A DNA stretch of 64,000 nt from Elephas maximus indicus. Its lineage: Eukaryota > Chordata > Mammalia > Proboscidea > Elephantidae. Under the pieces are notes generated by a model. It made no database searches. It saw nothing but the letters and a program-made list of their open reading frames with translations, and was not told the origin of the DNA. A program made the translations under genes and the position numbers. Below are positions 53,361 to 64,000 of this stretch, piece by piece. The stretch covers positions 16,664,878 to 16,728,877 of the forward strand of contig NC_064839.1 of the NCBI RefSeq assembly GCF_024166365.1. The letters run 5' to 3'. Every line of letters begins with the position of its first letter. The first letter of the stretch is position 1.

Positions 53361-55028
53361 ATAAAAGCCTCCAATTTTTGCCTGTAACAGGTGGTGCTGA
53401 GTTTGGCCTTGAGTGGGAAAGTTCTGCTTTTGGCCTGCTGCTTTTCCTTATTGCTGTCCTCGTAGTAGCTGCTTGTCCTTCCTTTATCTTTTAATTACAT
53501 GGCTAGTGTATTTTTCTTAAAGAAAATTGGAAAACAGATACACGCCAAGCCGAAAGACAAACATTAAGTTAAAAGTGTGCTAATTCCACCTAGCGATAGC
53601 CCCTAAGGTTTACAGTATATTCTTCCAGATGTTCTCCAGTGCAGAAAACCAAAGGCACATCTGCCGTATCGTTGAAGGAAAAAGGGATCACACTGCCCCA
53701 TGAGCTCTTCCTCTCTGTCAACCTCTGTCCCAGGATGGGGGGTGTGGTCTTCCTCCCTGCCCCTCACGCCTGTGGGGGAAGGAGGGCCACTAGCACAGCC
53801 CAGCTGCCAGGTTTTTCAAAGGAAACAAGGACTTTTGGTTGGCAGAGCCGTTGCTTCCACATCTGTTCCTGCAGGATTTGCTGCTGTTGCTCAACACCCG
53901 TGACCCTGGCTGCCCTCTTCCCTCTCCAGAACCCTTGTTACATAGGGCTGGGCTGGCAGGGGCTGGGTCCTCGGGGGTCACGGGGCCAGCCCCCTGCCTT
54001 CATGCTGGCTTCCCACCCACAGGGTTGTTCATCATCCCTTATTCTGGCTTTATATCTGGGACAGGCAGCAGCTGTTGGGTTTGTACGTAGCAGGGGCAGT
54101 GGCTCAGGGAAGCTGTTTGGCGGCAAGGATGCTGTTTACTTAGAACGCGTATTTATTGAGAGTGGCTTTGGGGATCCCTTCAGGGCACCCTTAGGATCAC
54201 CGCAGATTAGGCATCAGAAGGTCCTAGTTCTGTCTTGTGCCTTGTACCCAGTTGCATGATCCCAGTAAACCCCTTCCCTTCTGGTAACCCCAATTTCCTG
54301 CCTGTTGAATGAGGGGGTGAACCGTGGCATCTTCATATGTTCCCAGTCCGGGAAAGGATGGATCGCCAGCACATCAGCTGGGGAAAGATGAAGGCAGACA
54401 GCCGGAGGTGAGTCGGTGCATTGGAATGTCCCCTGCCCTCCCCCAGTGTGAAAAATCCATCTGGGAGGAGGATGAGTGACGGGGCCACAAGGCTGTGCCT
54501 GCTCAGTGAGGCGCTCTGCACGGGGATCATCCTAGCCCAGAGCAAGAAAGAGCTGAGGGCCTGCTCTGTCCTCCAAGAGGGGTGAGGCCACCCCTGGGGA
54601 GCTGAACTGGGAGGGGGGCTCACACTGCTGGCTGTACTGAGTGGGTTCTGTGTTTCTGCTCTGTGTTCTCCTTGGGAGAATTTGAGTTCAGATCAGTTTG
54701 GTGAAAATGTCAGGAGAGCTTCTTGAGTGCCTGGTGTCCTTGCCCTCGGTGAGGTGGATCTGATGGAGAAGATGTAAATCCTCAGTCACTCCTGGCAGGC
54801 AGGGGTGCTACGGAAGAGTTAGTCCAGACTCTCTCAGCTGTAAGTGCCAGAAACCCTACTCAGACCAAAATGTGAGGAGGGTTTAATGGTTTCTCTAAGT
54901 AAAAGTCTGGAGGGCAATTTGGTGTGGATTCAGGCGTGGCTGGATCTAGGGGCTCAGGTAGTATCAGGAAGACTCTGCTCTCTCCCTCTCTGTCTGGGCT
55001 TCATTTTCAGGCAGGTTCTCCCATGCAG
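53361..55028. other. Unique sequence
   Basis: Contains a 206-residue ORF at 53639-54259 with no recognised domain, judged to be chance. No exon supported. Confidence 0.5.
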
Positions 55029-55577
55029 TGGTTGTGTTAGTTATCTATTGCTGCGTAACAAATTACTCCAAAACTTACTGGTTTAAAACAACAGACAGTA
55101 TTTCACAGTTTGGAGGCCAGGACTTCAGGAGTGGTTTAGCTGGGTGGGCCTGGCTCAGAGTTTCTCATGAGATTGAAGTCAAGCCGTCAGTCAATGCATA
55201 GTCATCTGAAGGCCTGCCTGGGGCCGGAGGATCTGTTCCCAGGATGGCTCCCATACATGGCTTTGGGCAAGAGGCCTCTTCCTCACCACATGGACTTCTC
55301 CATAGGGCTGCTTGAGTGTCTTTACAACATGACAGCTGGCTTTGCCCAGAATGAGTGGTCTGACAAAGAGCAAGGCCACAATGTCTTTCTTGGCCTCAGA
55401 AGTCATAGTAATTTCTGCCATATTTTGTTGGTCATACTGATCAGCCCTATTAAATGTGGAGGAGACTATACAAGGTGGTGAATACCAGGAGGCAAGACTC
55501 ATTAGAGGCCATCTTGGAGGCCATCAAAGTGTTCAGTAGTGGTAGCCAGGCTACATCTTGAAGGCTGGCTACCACGG
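55029..55577 (-). repeat. MLT1-type MaLR solo LTR
   Basis: TTAGTTATCTATTGCTGCGT, atagggctgcttgagtgtct, accaggaggcaagactcatt, and an end in GGCTGGCTACCACGG match the widespread mammalian MLT1 LTR. No proviral genes. Confidence 0.85.
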
Positions 55578-57820
55578 TGGCAAAAGGCCCTAGTGGTTCA
55601 GAGCTCCTATCTCTCCAGCCTAGTGAAATGACAACCCCTTTTTTCTATATGGCTTTAACAGAAGTCCCGGAATTGAATCTCATTGGCCCACCTTGAGTCT
55701 CATGCCTGTTCTTCAACACACACGTGTTGTGAGCCCACCTCTGGAGGGCTAGTTCCCCATAGCAACGGGGAGCTGTTACCAGAGGGGCACAGGTGCTTCA
55801 GGAGGGGGATAAGTCTACATCCTCTATGGAGAGGCCCCATGGCACTGTGGCCCAGAGGAGGTGAGTGGGACATTGGGGAAGGCTTCCTGGAAGAAGCAGT
55901 ATCTGTTTTGGCTGGATGAGTAGGATTTTGAGCAGAGGGTAAGTTCCAGGTGGCAGAAAGGTCGGAGCACAAGCATGGAAGAGTGAGGCAGCTGGAAGAT
56001 ATGGATGGAAAGGTGAGTTGATATGAGGGAGCCTGAAGGCTAGGAGGCCGGAGGGAGGTGTGGAAGATCTTTGACTGGGGCAGGCGTGTAGTAGAGCCCG
56101 GTTCTTGGTTTGGGAAATGAGAGAGCATGTGATTGGCCTCCCTTGCCTGCTGGCTTTAATTGAGCACTTAGCTGTGTGCCTGACACACCTTTCTCACTTA
56201 AGCCTTGTGGCCACTCAGGGTGTTAGTGGAGATTGTCCTGACTTTACAGATGGGCTACCTGAGCTGTCATCACACAGACAGCCTGAGCTGTCAGCACTTC
56301 ATCCTCCTGGGAGAGGGCTTGAGTAGGGGTGGGTCACCCACCTGACTGCTCGACCCCTCCCTGGACTCCTCTGGGGTGTTTTGAGCCCCGACTTTAGGGA
56401 GAAAGAGTGAGGGGAGGTGACGGTTGTGTCTCTTCTCACACCTCCAAGCTTCTCCCAAAATGTGCTGTAGAGCTGTGGGCTTTCTTCCCCTGGAGAAAGA
56501 GCTCGACATCTGGGTTTGTTGAATGGGGCCAGGCTGTTTGCTCAGTGCTCAGTGTTATTTGTCCCTTGGCCAACTGACAACCACTGGCCGCCTTGTTTTT
56601 GCTAGATTTATTCCTTTCTACCTGCTATTGCACGGCCTTGCCACTCTCTGACAACAGCTGTGCCTTGGCCTGAAACACCCCATCTTGGGGCCTCTCCTCC
56701 ACGGTCCTCTCCTCCCAGCCTCCCCCAGGTGGATGTGGTCTCTCTCCCCTGGGCTCTGGACCCCACATTTTCCCTTCATGGGCACTTCTTCCCTGCATTT
56801 TGGTGCCAAGTCATTGTTGGTCACCAATGGCGTCACTAGGGTTGGTGTCACCCAGTGCAGTAACTCGTGGTGTCACCCCCCTCCCATGGACCGCCTCCTG
56901 TACCAGAGCATACAGAATCCTTGATAATAATGTTTTTTATATTGTTACTTGTAAATTGTAATTCTCATGTATCACCCCTTTTCCTTTGATTACTACTTCA
57001 CTCTCACAAAGTTACTGATAATAGGTTCACAAATACTAATTACCACAATATTGTAGCTAAAACACCAGGGAATTTGACAAAATCAGTGACTATAAAAACA
57101 CCGGCAGCTACGAAAACAACAGCATGTGCTTGTAACGTGTGCAGACGAAACCACGTGATTGGAAGTGTCAGTGTGATTGGGTAATAACGACAGCTCTGAC
57201 CAGAGCACGTTAGAAGGTTCAAAAAGTAAATTAGTGCAGAGTTTTAGCCTGGTAGGTATATTGATATATGTAAGCTGGGCTTATGAAAATATTTTTTGGT
57301 GTAACCACAGGAATATTTTTTTGGAAAATGATAATCTGCTGAAATGCACAAAAATTTTTATAGACAGTCATTTCTGTGTCATCCCCTCTGACAGTGTCGC
57401 CCAGTGCTGTCTGCATCCCCCTAGTGACATCACTGGTGGGCACTTCTTATCCATCGAACTCTGCTCTCAACCTAGGAGTTTGCACAGCAGGGACTGTGTC
57501 CAAGTCACTTGTGTGTCCCGAGCACCAGGGAACAGTCTGGCCCGCAGGGAGGTGGGTGGGAGTTTGCTGAGTGGGACAGAGAAGTGTCGGGGCTGTGCTT
57601 TGTGCCCCAGCACCTTGAGCCAGCAGAGGCCAGGCTTCCCTGTCATGCTGCAAAAGCCTGAGGTCACCCTCTCCTTTGGGGGAGTTGAGGGAGAGAGGGG
57701 AGATTGTTCAGCAGGCTTGGAAACACTGCGTGCCAGGGCTTGAGGCTCTTGGGGCGCGGACACCCAGCCAAGGGGCGTGTAATGGGATTTGGAGCAGCTC
57801 CTTGTTCCCAGGGAGAGTCC
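55578..57820. other. Unique sequence
   Basis: No gene supported. The 188-residue ORF at 57177-57743 lacks any recognisable family or splice context. Confidence 0.5.
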
Positions 57821-57824
57821 TGGG

Positions 57825-57900
57825 GTGAGTGGTTAAGAACATAGGCCGTGAGCCAGCCAGACCTAAGTCTGAATTCCACTTTGCCTTTTCCTAGCTGTAT
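57825..57900 (+). repeat. MIR 5' half
   Basis: gagtggttaagaacataggc to ttttcctagctgtat. Confidence 0.7.
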
Positions 57901-58249
57901 ATGCTTGGTAGGGGTGGATGACCCAGTAGGCAAGGTGAGCAGGGGAAGTGAGCACAAGTAAGCCCATGTTTACCTTGCCTGCTGAGTCACTCGCCCCTGT
58001 CAGGGATTATAAACTTGAAAAGAGGCCTTGATTCTCTAGGAAGGTGCTGTGGGGTCTGGGAGAGAGACAGATATCAGCCATATCTAGGAGCAGAATCTTT
58101 GACGGAGTGAAAAAATGTGCAGTTGTTCACTACAGATGATCTGGTAAGCAAAGTTAACGCCGTGCTTACCCTGCCTATTGGATAGTCCACCACTGGCGCT
58201 TGGGCAAGTGATATGGCCTCCCTGAGCCTCGGTTTCCATTTCTGTTAAT

Positions 58250-58430
58250 AAAAAAGCCATCCAGTAGGTTCCAACTCATGGCGACCCCGTGTATGTCAGG
58301 GTAGAATTGCGCTCCACTGGGTTTTTACTGACTTGACTTTTTGGAAGTGGACCATCAGGCCTTTCTTCTGCGGCACCTTTGGGTGAAGTCGAACCACCAA
58401 CCTTTCTGTTAGCAGCTTAGTGTATCTCTT
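58250..58430 (-). repeat. AfroSINE-related SINE, diverged
   Basis: GGTTCCAACTCATGGCGACC to CAACCTTTCTGTTAGCAGCT. Confidence 0.7.
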
Positions 58431-58702
58431 AATGCCGGTGGTTGGGTCATACAGGTCCTGCCTGCAGGGACCTCGTGGTCAGCACAAGGGTAGGGGTATC
58501 AAGGTCCAGGTGGCCAGTGTTGGGGAGGGGATTACCGCTGGTGCTGGGCAGAGCTGTGGCTGTAGCAGAAGGCAGGGAGGGACCTGACCGCTGTGTCCTC
58601 TGAAGAAAGAGCTGGAAGGGAGGCCTGGGGAGGGCGGGAGGTATTAGCCAGGGAAACCAGCCGCGTGTCCCTTTGTGACCAAACAGCAGGGTTTATTGAG
58701 TC

Positions 58703-58905
58703 TCTGGGGGTGCAAATGGTTAAGTGCTTGCCTACTAACCAGAAAAGTAGTTGGCAGTTCAAATCTACCCTGAGGCACCTCGAAAGAAAGAATGTCCTGA
58801 TGATCTGCTTTCGAAAAATCACAGCCTTTGAAAACCCTGTGGAGCTCAGTTCTATTCTAACGCACATGGGGTCAGCATGAGTTGGAATCGACTTGATGGT
58901 ATCTT
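58703..58905 (+). repeat. AfroSINE, older variant
   Basis: GTCTCTGGGGGTGCAAATGG to GAGTTGGAATCGACTTGATG, then a T-rich end. Confidence 0.88.
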
Positions 58906-59350
58906 TTTTTTTTTTGCTATATGACCAGTTCGGGGTTGGTCCACACTTTTCACTGGCTGATCCAGGCCTCGTTAGCTCTTGTGGATAAAGGGGAGCCTCC
59001 CAACCCATCTTCTGGCTTCTACATGTGGCGTCTCCTAGCTGTCCTCCGCACTGCAGCTGAGGTTGCCTTTCAGGTCACTTCCTGCCCAGCTGCAGCGGCT
59101 TCCCAGCCCACCTGGATGGTCCCTGACCCTTGAGGCCTGCGTGACCCACCCTACAGACCTCTCAGCCCTACCTAGTGCTGCTTCCGTCTGCTCAGTGCTG
59201 ACCGCCCACAGGCTCCACCTCCACCCACTTCCCTTACATACTGGGTATGGCCTGCCTCTTGCCCACTACATTAAATCAGGTCTTAATGTTTCCCAAAGTA
59301 GACCGAGCACCTAGCACCAGGCCCTTGATCAGTGTTTGTTGACTGAAAGA
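58906..59350. other. Unique sequence
   Basis: No exon supported. Confidence 0.5.
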
Positions 59351-59790
59351 ACAGAAGAGTAGTAGTCAACTTTTCCCCCTATTTAAATACAATGAAGTGC
59401 ACAAATTTTAAGTGTACAGAGTGAATTTTACTTACGCATATACCTGTGTTGCCAGCACCCAGATCAAGTCTTTGACCTCCAGGGTCAACTTGTGCCCCTT
59501 CTCTGTCAGTAGCCCCCCAGACACAACCACTGTCTTGTTTTCTATTACTATAGATTTTTCTAGAGTTTCATATAAATGGAATCAAATGGATTGGACTCGT
59601 GTCTGGTTCTTCCGCCCAGGTTACTGTTGGTGAGAGTCATCAGTGTTGCATATTATCGTCTGTTCCTATTTATTGCTAAGTAATAGTCTGTTGTATGAAT
59701 ATATGAGAGCTTGTGTATCCACACACCTCTTGATGATGTTTGGGTTGTTTCCAGTTTGACTGTTAAGAATAAAGCTGCCATGAACATTTG

Positions 59791-60961
59791 CTGTTGTTGT
59801 TAGATGCTTTCGAGTTGGTTCCGACTTAGCAACCACATGTACAACAGAATAAAACACTGCCTGGTCCTGCACCATCCTCACAATCATTGCTATGTTTGAA
59901 CCCATTGTTGTAGCCACTGTATCAGTCCATCTTGTTGAGGGCCTTCCCTTTTTCACTGACCTTCTACTTTATCAAGCATGATGTCCTTCTCCGGGCGGGC
60001 CTGGTCCTTCCTGATAACATGTCCAAAGTACATGAGATGAAGTTTTGCCATTGTCTTAGTCATCTAGTGCTGCTGTAACAAATACCGCAAAAATACCGCA
60101 AGTGGATGGCTTTAACAAAGAGAAATTTATTCTCTCACAGTAGGAGGCTAGGTCCGAATTCAGAGTGTCGGCTCCAGGGGAAGGCTTTCTCTCTGTCGGC
60201 ACTGGGCTGGGTCCTTGTCATCAATCTTCCCCAGTCGAGGAGCTTCTCAGCACAGGGACCCCGGGCCCGAAAGACATGGGATTTCCCCGGCTCTTGTTTC
60301 TTGGTGGTATGAGGTCCCCATGTCTCTGCTTGCTTCTCTCTTTTATATTTCAGAAGAGATTGGCTTAAAACACAATCTAATTCTGTAGGTTGTATCTCAT
60401 CAACATAACTGCCACTAATCCCATCTCATTAACATCATAGAGATAGGATTTACAACACATAGGAAAATCACATCAGATCACAAAATGGTGGACAGTCACA
60501 CAGTGCTGGGAATCACGGCCTAGCAAAGTTGACAGCAATTTTTGGGGGACACAATTCAATCCATGACAGCCATCCTCGCTTCCAAGGAGCACTCTGGCTG
60601 TACTTCTTCCAAGACAGATTTGTTCATTCTTCTGGTATGGTATATTCAATATTCTTCACCAACACCATAATTCAAAGGCGTCAATCCTTCTTCCGTCTTA
60701 TTCATTGTCCAGCTTTCATGTGCATATGAGGTGATTGAGAATACCATGGCTTGGGTCAGGTAGACCTTAGTCCTCAAAGTGACAGCTTTGCTTTTTAACA
60801 CCTTAAAGAGGTCTTTTGCAGCATATTTGCCCAATGGAATACATAGTTTGGTTTTTTGACTGCTGCTTCCATGTGCATTGATTGTGGATCCAAGTAAAAT
60901 GAAACCTTTACAACTTCAGTCTTTTCTCCATTTATCATGATGTTGCGTGTAAGTATTTTGT
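59791..60961 (-). mobile_element. RTE 3' part inside L1, itself split by a solo LTR
   Basis: GCTGTTGTTGTTAGATGCTT begins the element. It is interrupted at 60052 and resumes at 60574 with cctcgcttccaaggagcact, continuing through antisense reverse transcriptase C-terminal and tail sequence (caaagtgacagctttgc, aggtcttttgcagcat). Confidence 0.88.
60052..60568 (-). repeat. Solo LTR, class III (MaLR-like), inside RTE
   Basis: TGTCTTAGTCATCTAGTGCT to CCATGACA. Flanked by perfect 5-bp duplications GCCAT (60047-60051 and 60569-60573). Confidence 0.93.
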
Positions 60962-61172
60962 GAACATACAGACTTATTTCTCTTAGGTAAATAGGAAGAT
61001 ATTGCTGAGTCATAGGAGAGGCATATGTTTAGTTTTAACCAATATTGCCAACCAGTTTTCCAACGTGGCTACACCATTTTACATTCCCACCAGCAGTATA
61101 TAAGTTGTTAGAGCTGGTCCATGTCCTTGTCAACACTTGGTATTTTCTGTCTTTTTAATTTTAGACATTCTA

Positions 61173-61335
61173 GTGGTGTCGTGGTTAAGAGATATGGCTG
61201 ATAACCAAAAGGTTGGCAGTTCAAATCCACCAGGCGCTCCTTGGAAACCTATGGGGCAGTTCTACTCATCTTTTAGGGTTGCTATGAGTCGGAATTGACT
61301 CGACGACAATGGGTTTGGTTTTTTTTTTTTTTTGG
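61173..61335 (+). repeat. AfroSINE inside L1
   Basis: GTGGTGTCGTGGTTAAGAGA to GAGTCGGAATTGACTCGACG, then a T tract. Confidence 0.92.
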
Positions 61336-61447
61336 TTAGTGGTATAGTGCTGTCTCGATGTGGTTTTAATTTGCCAATGACTAATGATGTTGAGTACCTT
61401 TTCATATGCTTTTTGGCCATTTTAGTATCCTCTTTGTTGAACTTAAA

Positions 61448-61604
61448 ACCAAACCTGTTGCTGTCGAGTTGGTTCTGACTCACAGCGACCCTACAGGACA
61501 GAGTAGAACTGCCCCTTAGAGTTTCCAAAGAGCAGCTGGTAGATTCAAATTGTTGACCTTTTGTTAGCAGCTACGCTCTTTACCACTGCACCGCCAGGGC
61601 TCCT
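61448..61604 (-). repeat. AfroSINE inside L1
   Basis: AACCTGTTGCTGTCGAGTTG to ACCACTGCACCGCCAGGGCT. Confidence 0.92.
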
Positions 61605-61659
61605 CTTTGTTGGAATACCTGTTTAAGTTCTTTGCCTATCTTTTAGTTGGACCGTTTCT

Positions 61660-62545
61660 TTTTCTTTTTGAAATTTTTATCGTGCTTTAAGTGAAAATTT
61701 ACAAATCAAGTCAGTCTATCATAAAAAATTTTTATATACTCCTAGTTGCTCTCCCCCTGATGAGATAGCACACTCCTTCTCTCCACCCTGTATTTCCATG
61801 TCCATTCAGCCAGCCTCTGTCCTCCTCTGCTCTCTCATCGCCCCTCCAGATGGGAGCTGCCCAGATAATCTCATGTGTCTACTTGATCCAAGAAGCTCAC
61901 TCCTCACCAGTATCATTTTCTATCCTATGGTCCAGTCCAATACCTGTCTGAAGAGTTGGTTTTGGGAATACTTCCTGTCTTGGGCTAACAAGATCTGGGG
62001 ACCGTGACCTCCGGGATCCTTCTAGTCTCAGACCATTAAGTCTGGTCTTTTTATGAGAATTTGAGGTCTGTGTCCCACCGCTTTCCTGCTCTCTCTCAGG
62101 GGTTCTCTGTTGTGTTCCCTGTCAGGGCAGTCATCGGTTGTAGCTGGGCACCATCTAGTTCTTCTGGTCTCAGGCTGATGTAGTCTCTGATTTATGTGGC
62201 CCTTTCTGTCTTTGGGGCTCATAATTACCTTGTGTCTTTGGTGTTCATTCTTCTTTGCTCCAGGTGGGCTGACACCAACTGATGCACCTTAGATGGCGGC
62301 TTGCTAGCATTTAAGACCCCAGACACCACTTTCCGAAGTGGGAGGCAGAATGTTTTCTTAATAGACTTTATTATGCCAATTGACCTAGATGTCCCCTGAA
62401 ACCATGGTCCCCAAACCCCTGCCCCTGCTACGCTGATCTTCAAAGCGTTCAGTTTATTCAGGAAACTGCTTTTGGTTTAGTCCAGTTGTGCTGACCTCTC
62501 CTGTATTGTGTGTTCTTTCCCTTCACCTAAAATTGTTCTTGTCTA
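61660..62545 (-). mobile_element. L1 3' UTR, antisense, younger copy
   Basis: Same family as 38365-39785 and 22029-24724: tttatcgtgctttaagtgaa, ggtgggctgacaccaactga, taagaccccagacaccactt. 5'-truncated. Confidence 0.9.
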
Positions 62546-64000
62546 CTATCTAATTAGGCCTTTTTCTTATTGTTTTGTGCCAGATCCGTATATATCTGGA
62601 GAGGAGTCTTGTCAGTCATACGTAGTGTGAATATCTTCCCCCAGCTGGGGTCTCTGGCTGTGTGGAATGGGCCTTGGTGGCATGCCCTGACCTGGCAGCA
62701 GGTGTGAACTGTTGATGAACGGGGCTGAGCTGGAACACCTTTGATCTCCTAGGCCATCCCAAGGTTCTGCTGGGCCCCTACTCTGAGCCTCTCAGAGATA
62801 GATGAGGAAACTGAGCCCCAGGGAGGCAAAGGGGCCCGTCTGTGGCTGGCAGAGCCAGTCTGGGGCTCCTGAGCCCAGCTGTCTGCCTCTAATTGCTTAT
62901 TAAGGATGCATTTACTCCCTCGCCTTGGAACAGTCATCTTGGGACTTCTAATGGAGGTTTTTGGTACTTGCGTTTTTTTTTTTTTTTTTCGAAATTGTTT
63001 CAGCTCAAAGCTTCAAGTTTCCGTGAAGTCATTGGAGCGGGAGCCTGGCCTGGCGGCTCCCCCACTCCTGTTGAGATCTCCGCTATGGCTGGGGGAGGGG
63101 GGCAGGACGCCCCGGGAGGCAGGCGCTGAACGGAGGGTTCACTGTTAGTCTTTCTGCTGCTGCCACAGTCGGGGCAGGAAGTTGTGGGTCCCTGAAGTGA
63201 CTCACTCATTGGGTAGCCAGTGGAGGGAGCTTTCACATGTGTGAGCCTGGACCCTGCCTGAGGAGGACCAGGTGGAGGGCCGGGCCACCTTCCTGTGGGT
63301 GCAGATGCTGGCCCGGTTGTTGACGCACCCTGGAGGAGAGCCAGGTAAAGTAGGGTGTGGGGTTGGGGCATCGGTCTGAGGGGCTTAGGCTGGCCAGGCC
63401 CCTACCTCCAGGGGATGGACCAAGAGCTCACCCAGGTGGGCCTGGCTGTGGGCTGGACAGGGTTGGGCTGGGGCTGGGTTGGGAGAAGGCTCTCGGAGCC
63501 TCCTGGGCAGACAGCTGGATGGGGCAGCTCCTCATCTAGGGACCAGAGACAGCTTGTCACTGGTGTTCCCCAGACTGACATGAAAGTGCATGATATTACT
63601 GCTGTGGTGTTCATTTGGCTCCGTCCACCTAGAATTCAACAGACCACAACACTCTCAAACTCCACATTTCTTTCCAAGGTTGTAATTTTGCATTTGCAAG
63701 CACACCTCACTTTTCTCACTGAAAGTAAAAATTAGCGAGGGAAGAAGGGCAATTGAACCTACTAGAGTAAAAAAATCAAAAAAAGCTCCAAAAGTGATAT
63801 GTGTCCAAGAGACAGAATAAAGACGCCTCAAGAAAATGGAACAATCTCCTTCCAGCCCCACCTCGTCTGTGGACCCTGGGACCGATGTGGACCGTCTGGA
63901 GTGGGTTCTTCTGGATCTTTCTGTGCATTCACCCAAACACATGTCCACGTACACAGGATAAAGCAGGTGCCTCTTTTCTGTGTCGCCATATCAGGTTCAG
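62546..64000. other. Unique sequence with a possible non-coding exon
   Basis: A MIR-like piece lies at about 62800-62890. A consensus-like donor CAG|GTAAAG at about 63343/63344 follows a GC-rich stretch and could end an untranslated exon, but nothing confirms it. No coding region supported. Confidence 0.35.

Larger units (their letters stand above)
59355..61655 (-). mobile_element. Old L1 (L1M), antisense, split by several later insertions
   Basis: Pieces at 59355-59790, 60962-61172, 61336-61447 and 61605-61655 read on as one antisense L1 3' end (ctgccatgaacatttg, then attgctgagtcataggagag, accattttacattcccacca, atgatgttgagtaccttttc). Confidence 0.8.

Noticed and set aside
53639..54259. 206-residue ORF on the + strand
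   Set aside because: No family resemblance, overlapping ORFs in other frames, no splice or promoter context.
57177..57743. 188-residue ORF on the + strand
   Set aside because: No domain and mixed composition; not supported by any neighbouring exon.

Overview
This is a window of nuclear genome from a large placental mammal, almost certainly an afrotherian close to elephants. The evidence is the repeat content: more than twenty copies of the tRNA-derived AfroSINE (starting GGAGCCCTGGTGGCACAGTGG and ending GAGTCGGAATCGACTCGACG, on either strand), several BovB-like RTE LINE fragments ending in GGCACCTAACAACAACAA, elephant-type L1 3' ends, and a shared family of roughly 500-570 bp class III (MaLR-like) solo LTRs, on a background of old mammalian repeats (MIR, L2, MER5A, MLT1, HAL1/L1M).

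About 7.1-26.4 kb holds the only recognisable gene. It is a decayed, intron-containing copy of TENT4B (PAPD5), the non-canonical nuclear poly(A) polymerase. Eleven exon-like blocks on the + strand match consecutive parts of the protein, from the LHEE..DFYEY segment through the nucleotidyltransferase core (GSFKT, SDIDLVV, EVKVD) to the basic KKRKH C-terminus. Most blocks keep AG and GT splice signals, so this is not a processed retrocopy. It carries two in-frame stop codons, at least six frameshifts, a lost splice donor, two lost splice acceptors and an AfroSINE inside a coding exon. Exon 1 (the low-complexity N-terminus) is not in the window. A possible decayed 3' UTR runs on to about 30.5 kb.

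About 30.5-42.4 kb is intergenic, with L1 and AfroSINE insertions. At about 42.5-43.7 kb there is a strong CpG island with a consensus splice donor (CAG|GTGAGC at 43198/43199), which looks like the promoter and first exon of a + strand gene. No coding exon of that gene can be identified in the remaining 20 kb, so it may be a long first intron. In human, ADCY7 lies downstream of TENT4B on the same strand at a similar spacing. The layout is therefore compatible with the ancestral TENT4B-ADCY7 neighbourhood, but that is inference.

44-64 kb is mostly unique, moderately GC-rich sequence with MIR, MLT1, L1, RTE and LTR insertions. At 59.3-62.5 kb elements are nested: an old L1 split by an RTE, which is itself split by a solo LTR. 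No tRNA, rRNA, CRISPR or bacterial-type operon features were seen. Most open reading frames here are chance ORFs or repeat-derived. Comparisons with TENT4B, L1, RTE and other repeat families are from recall, not from an alignment.
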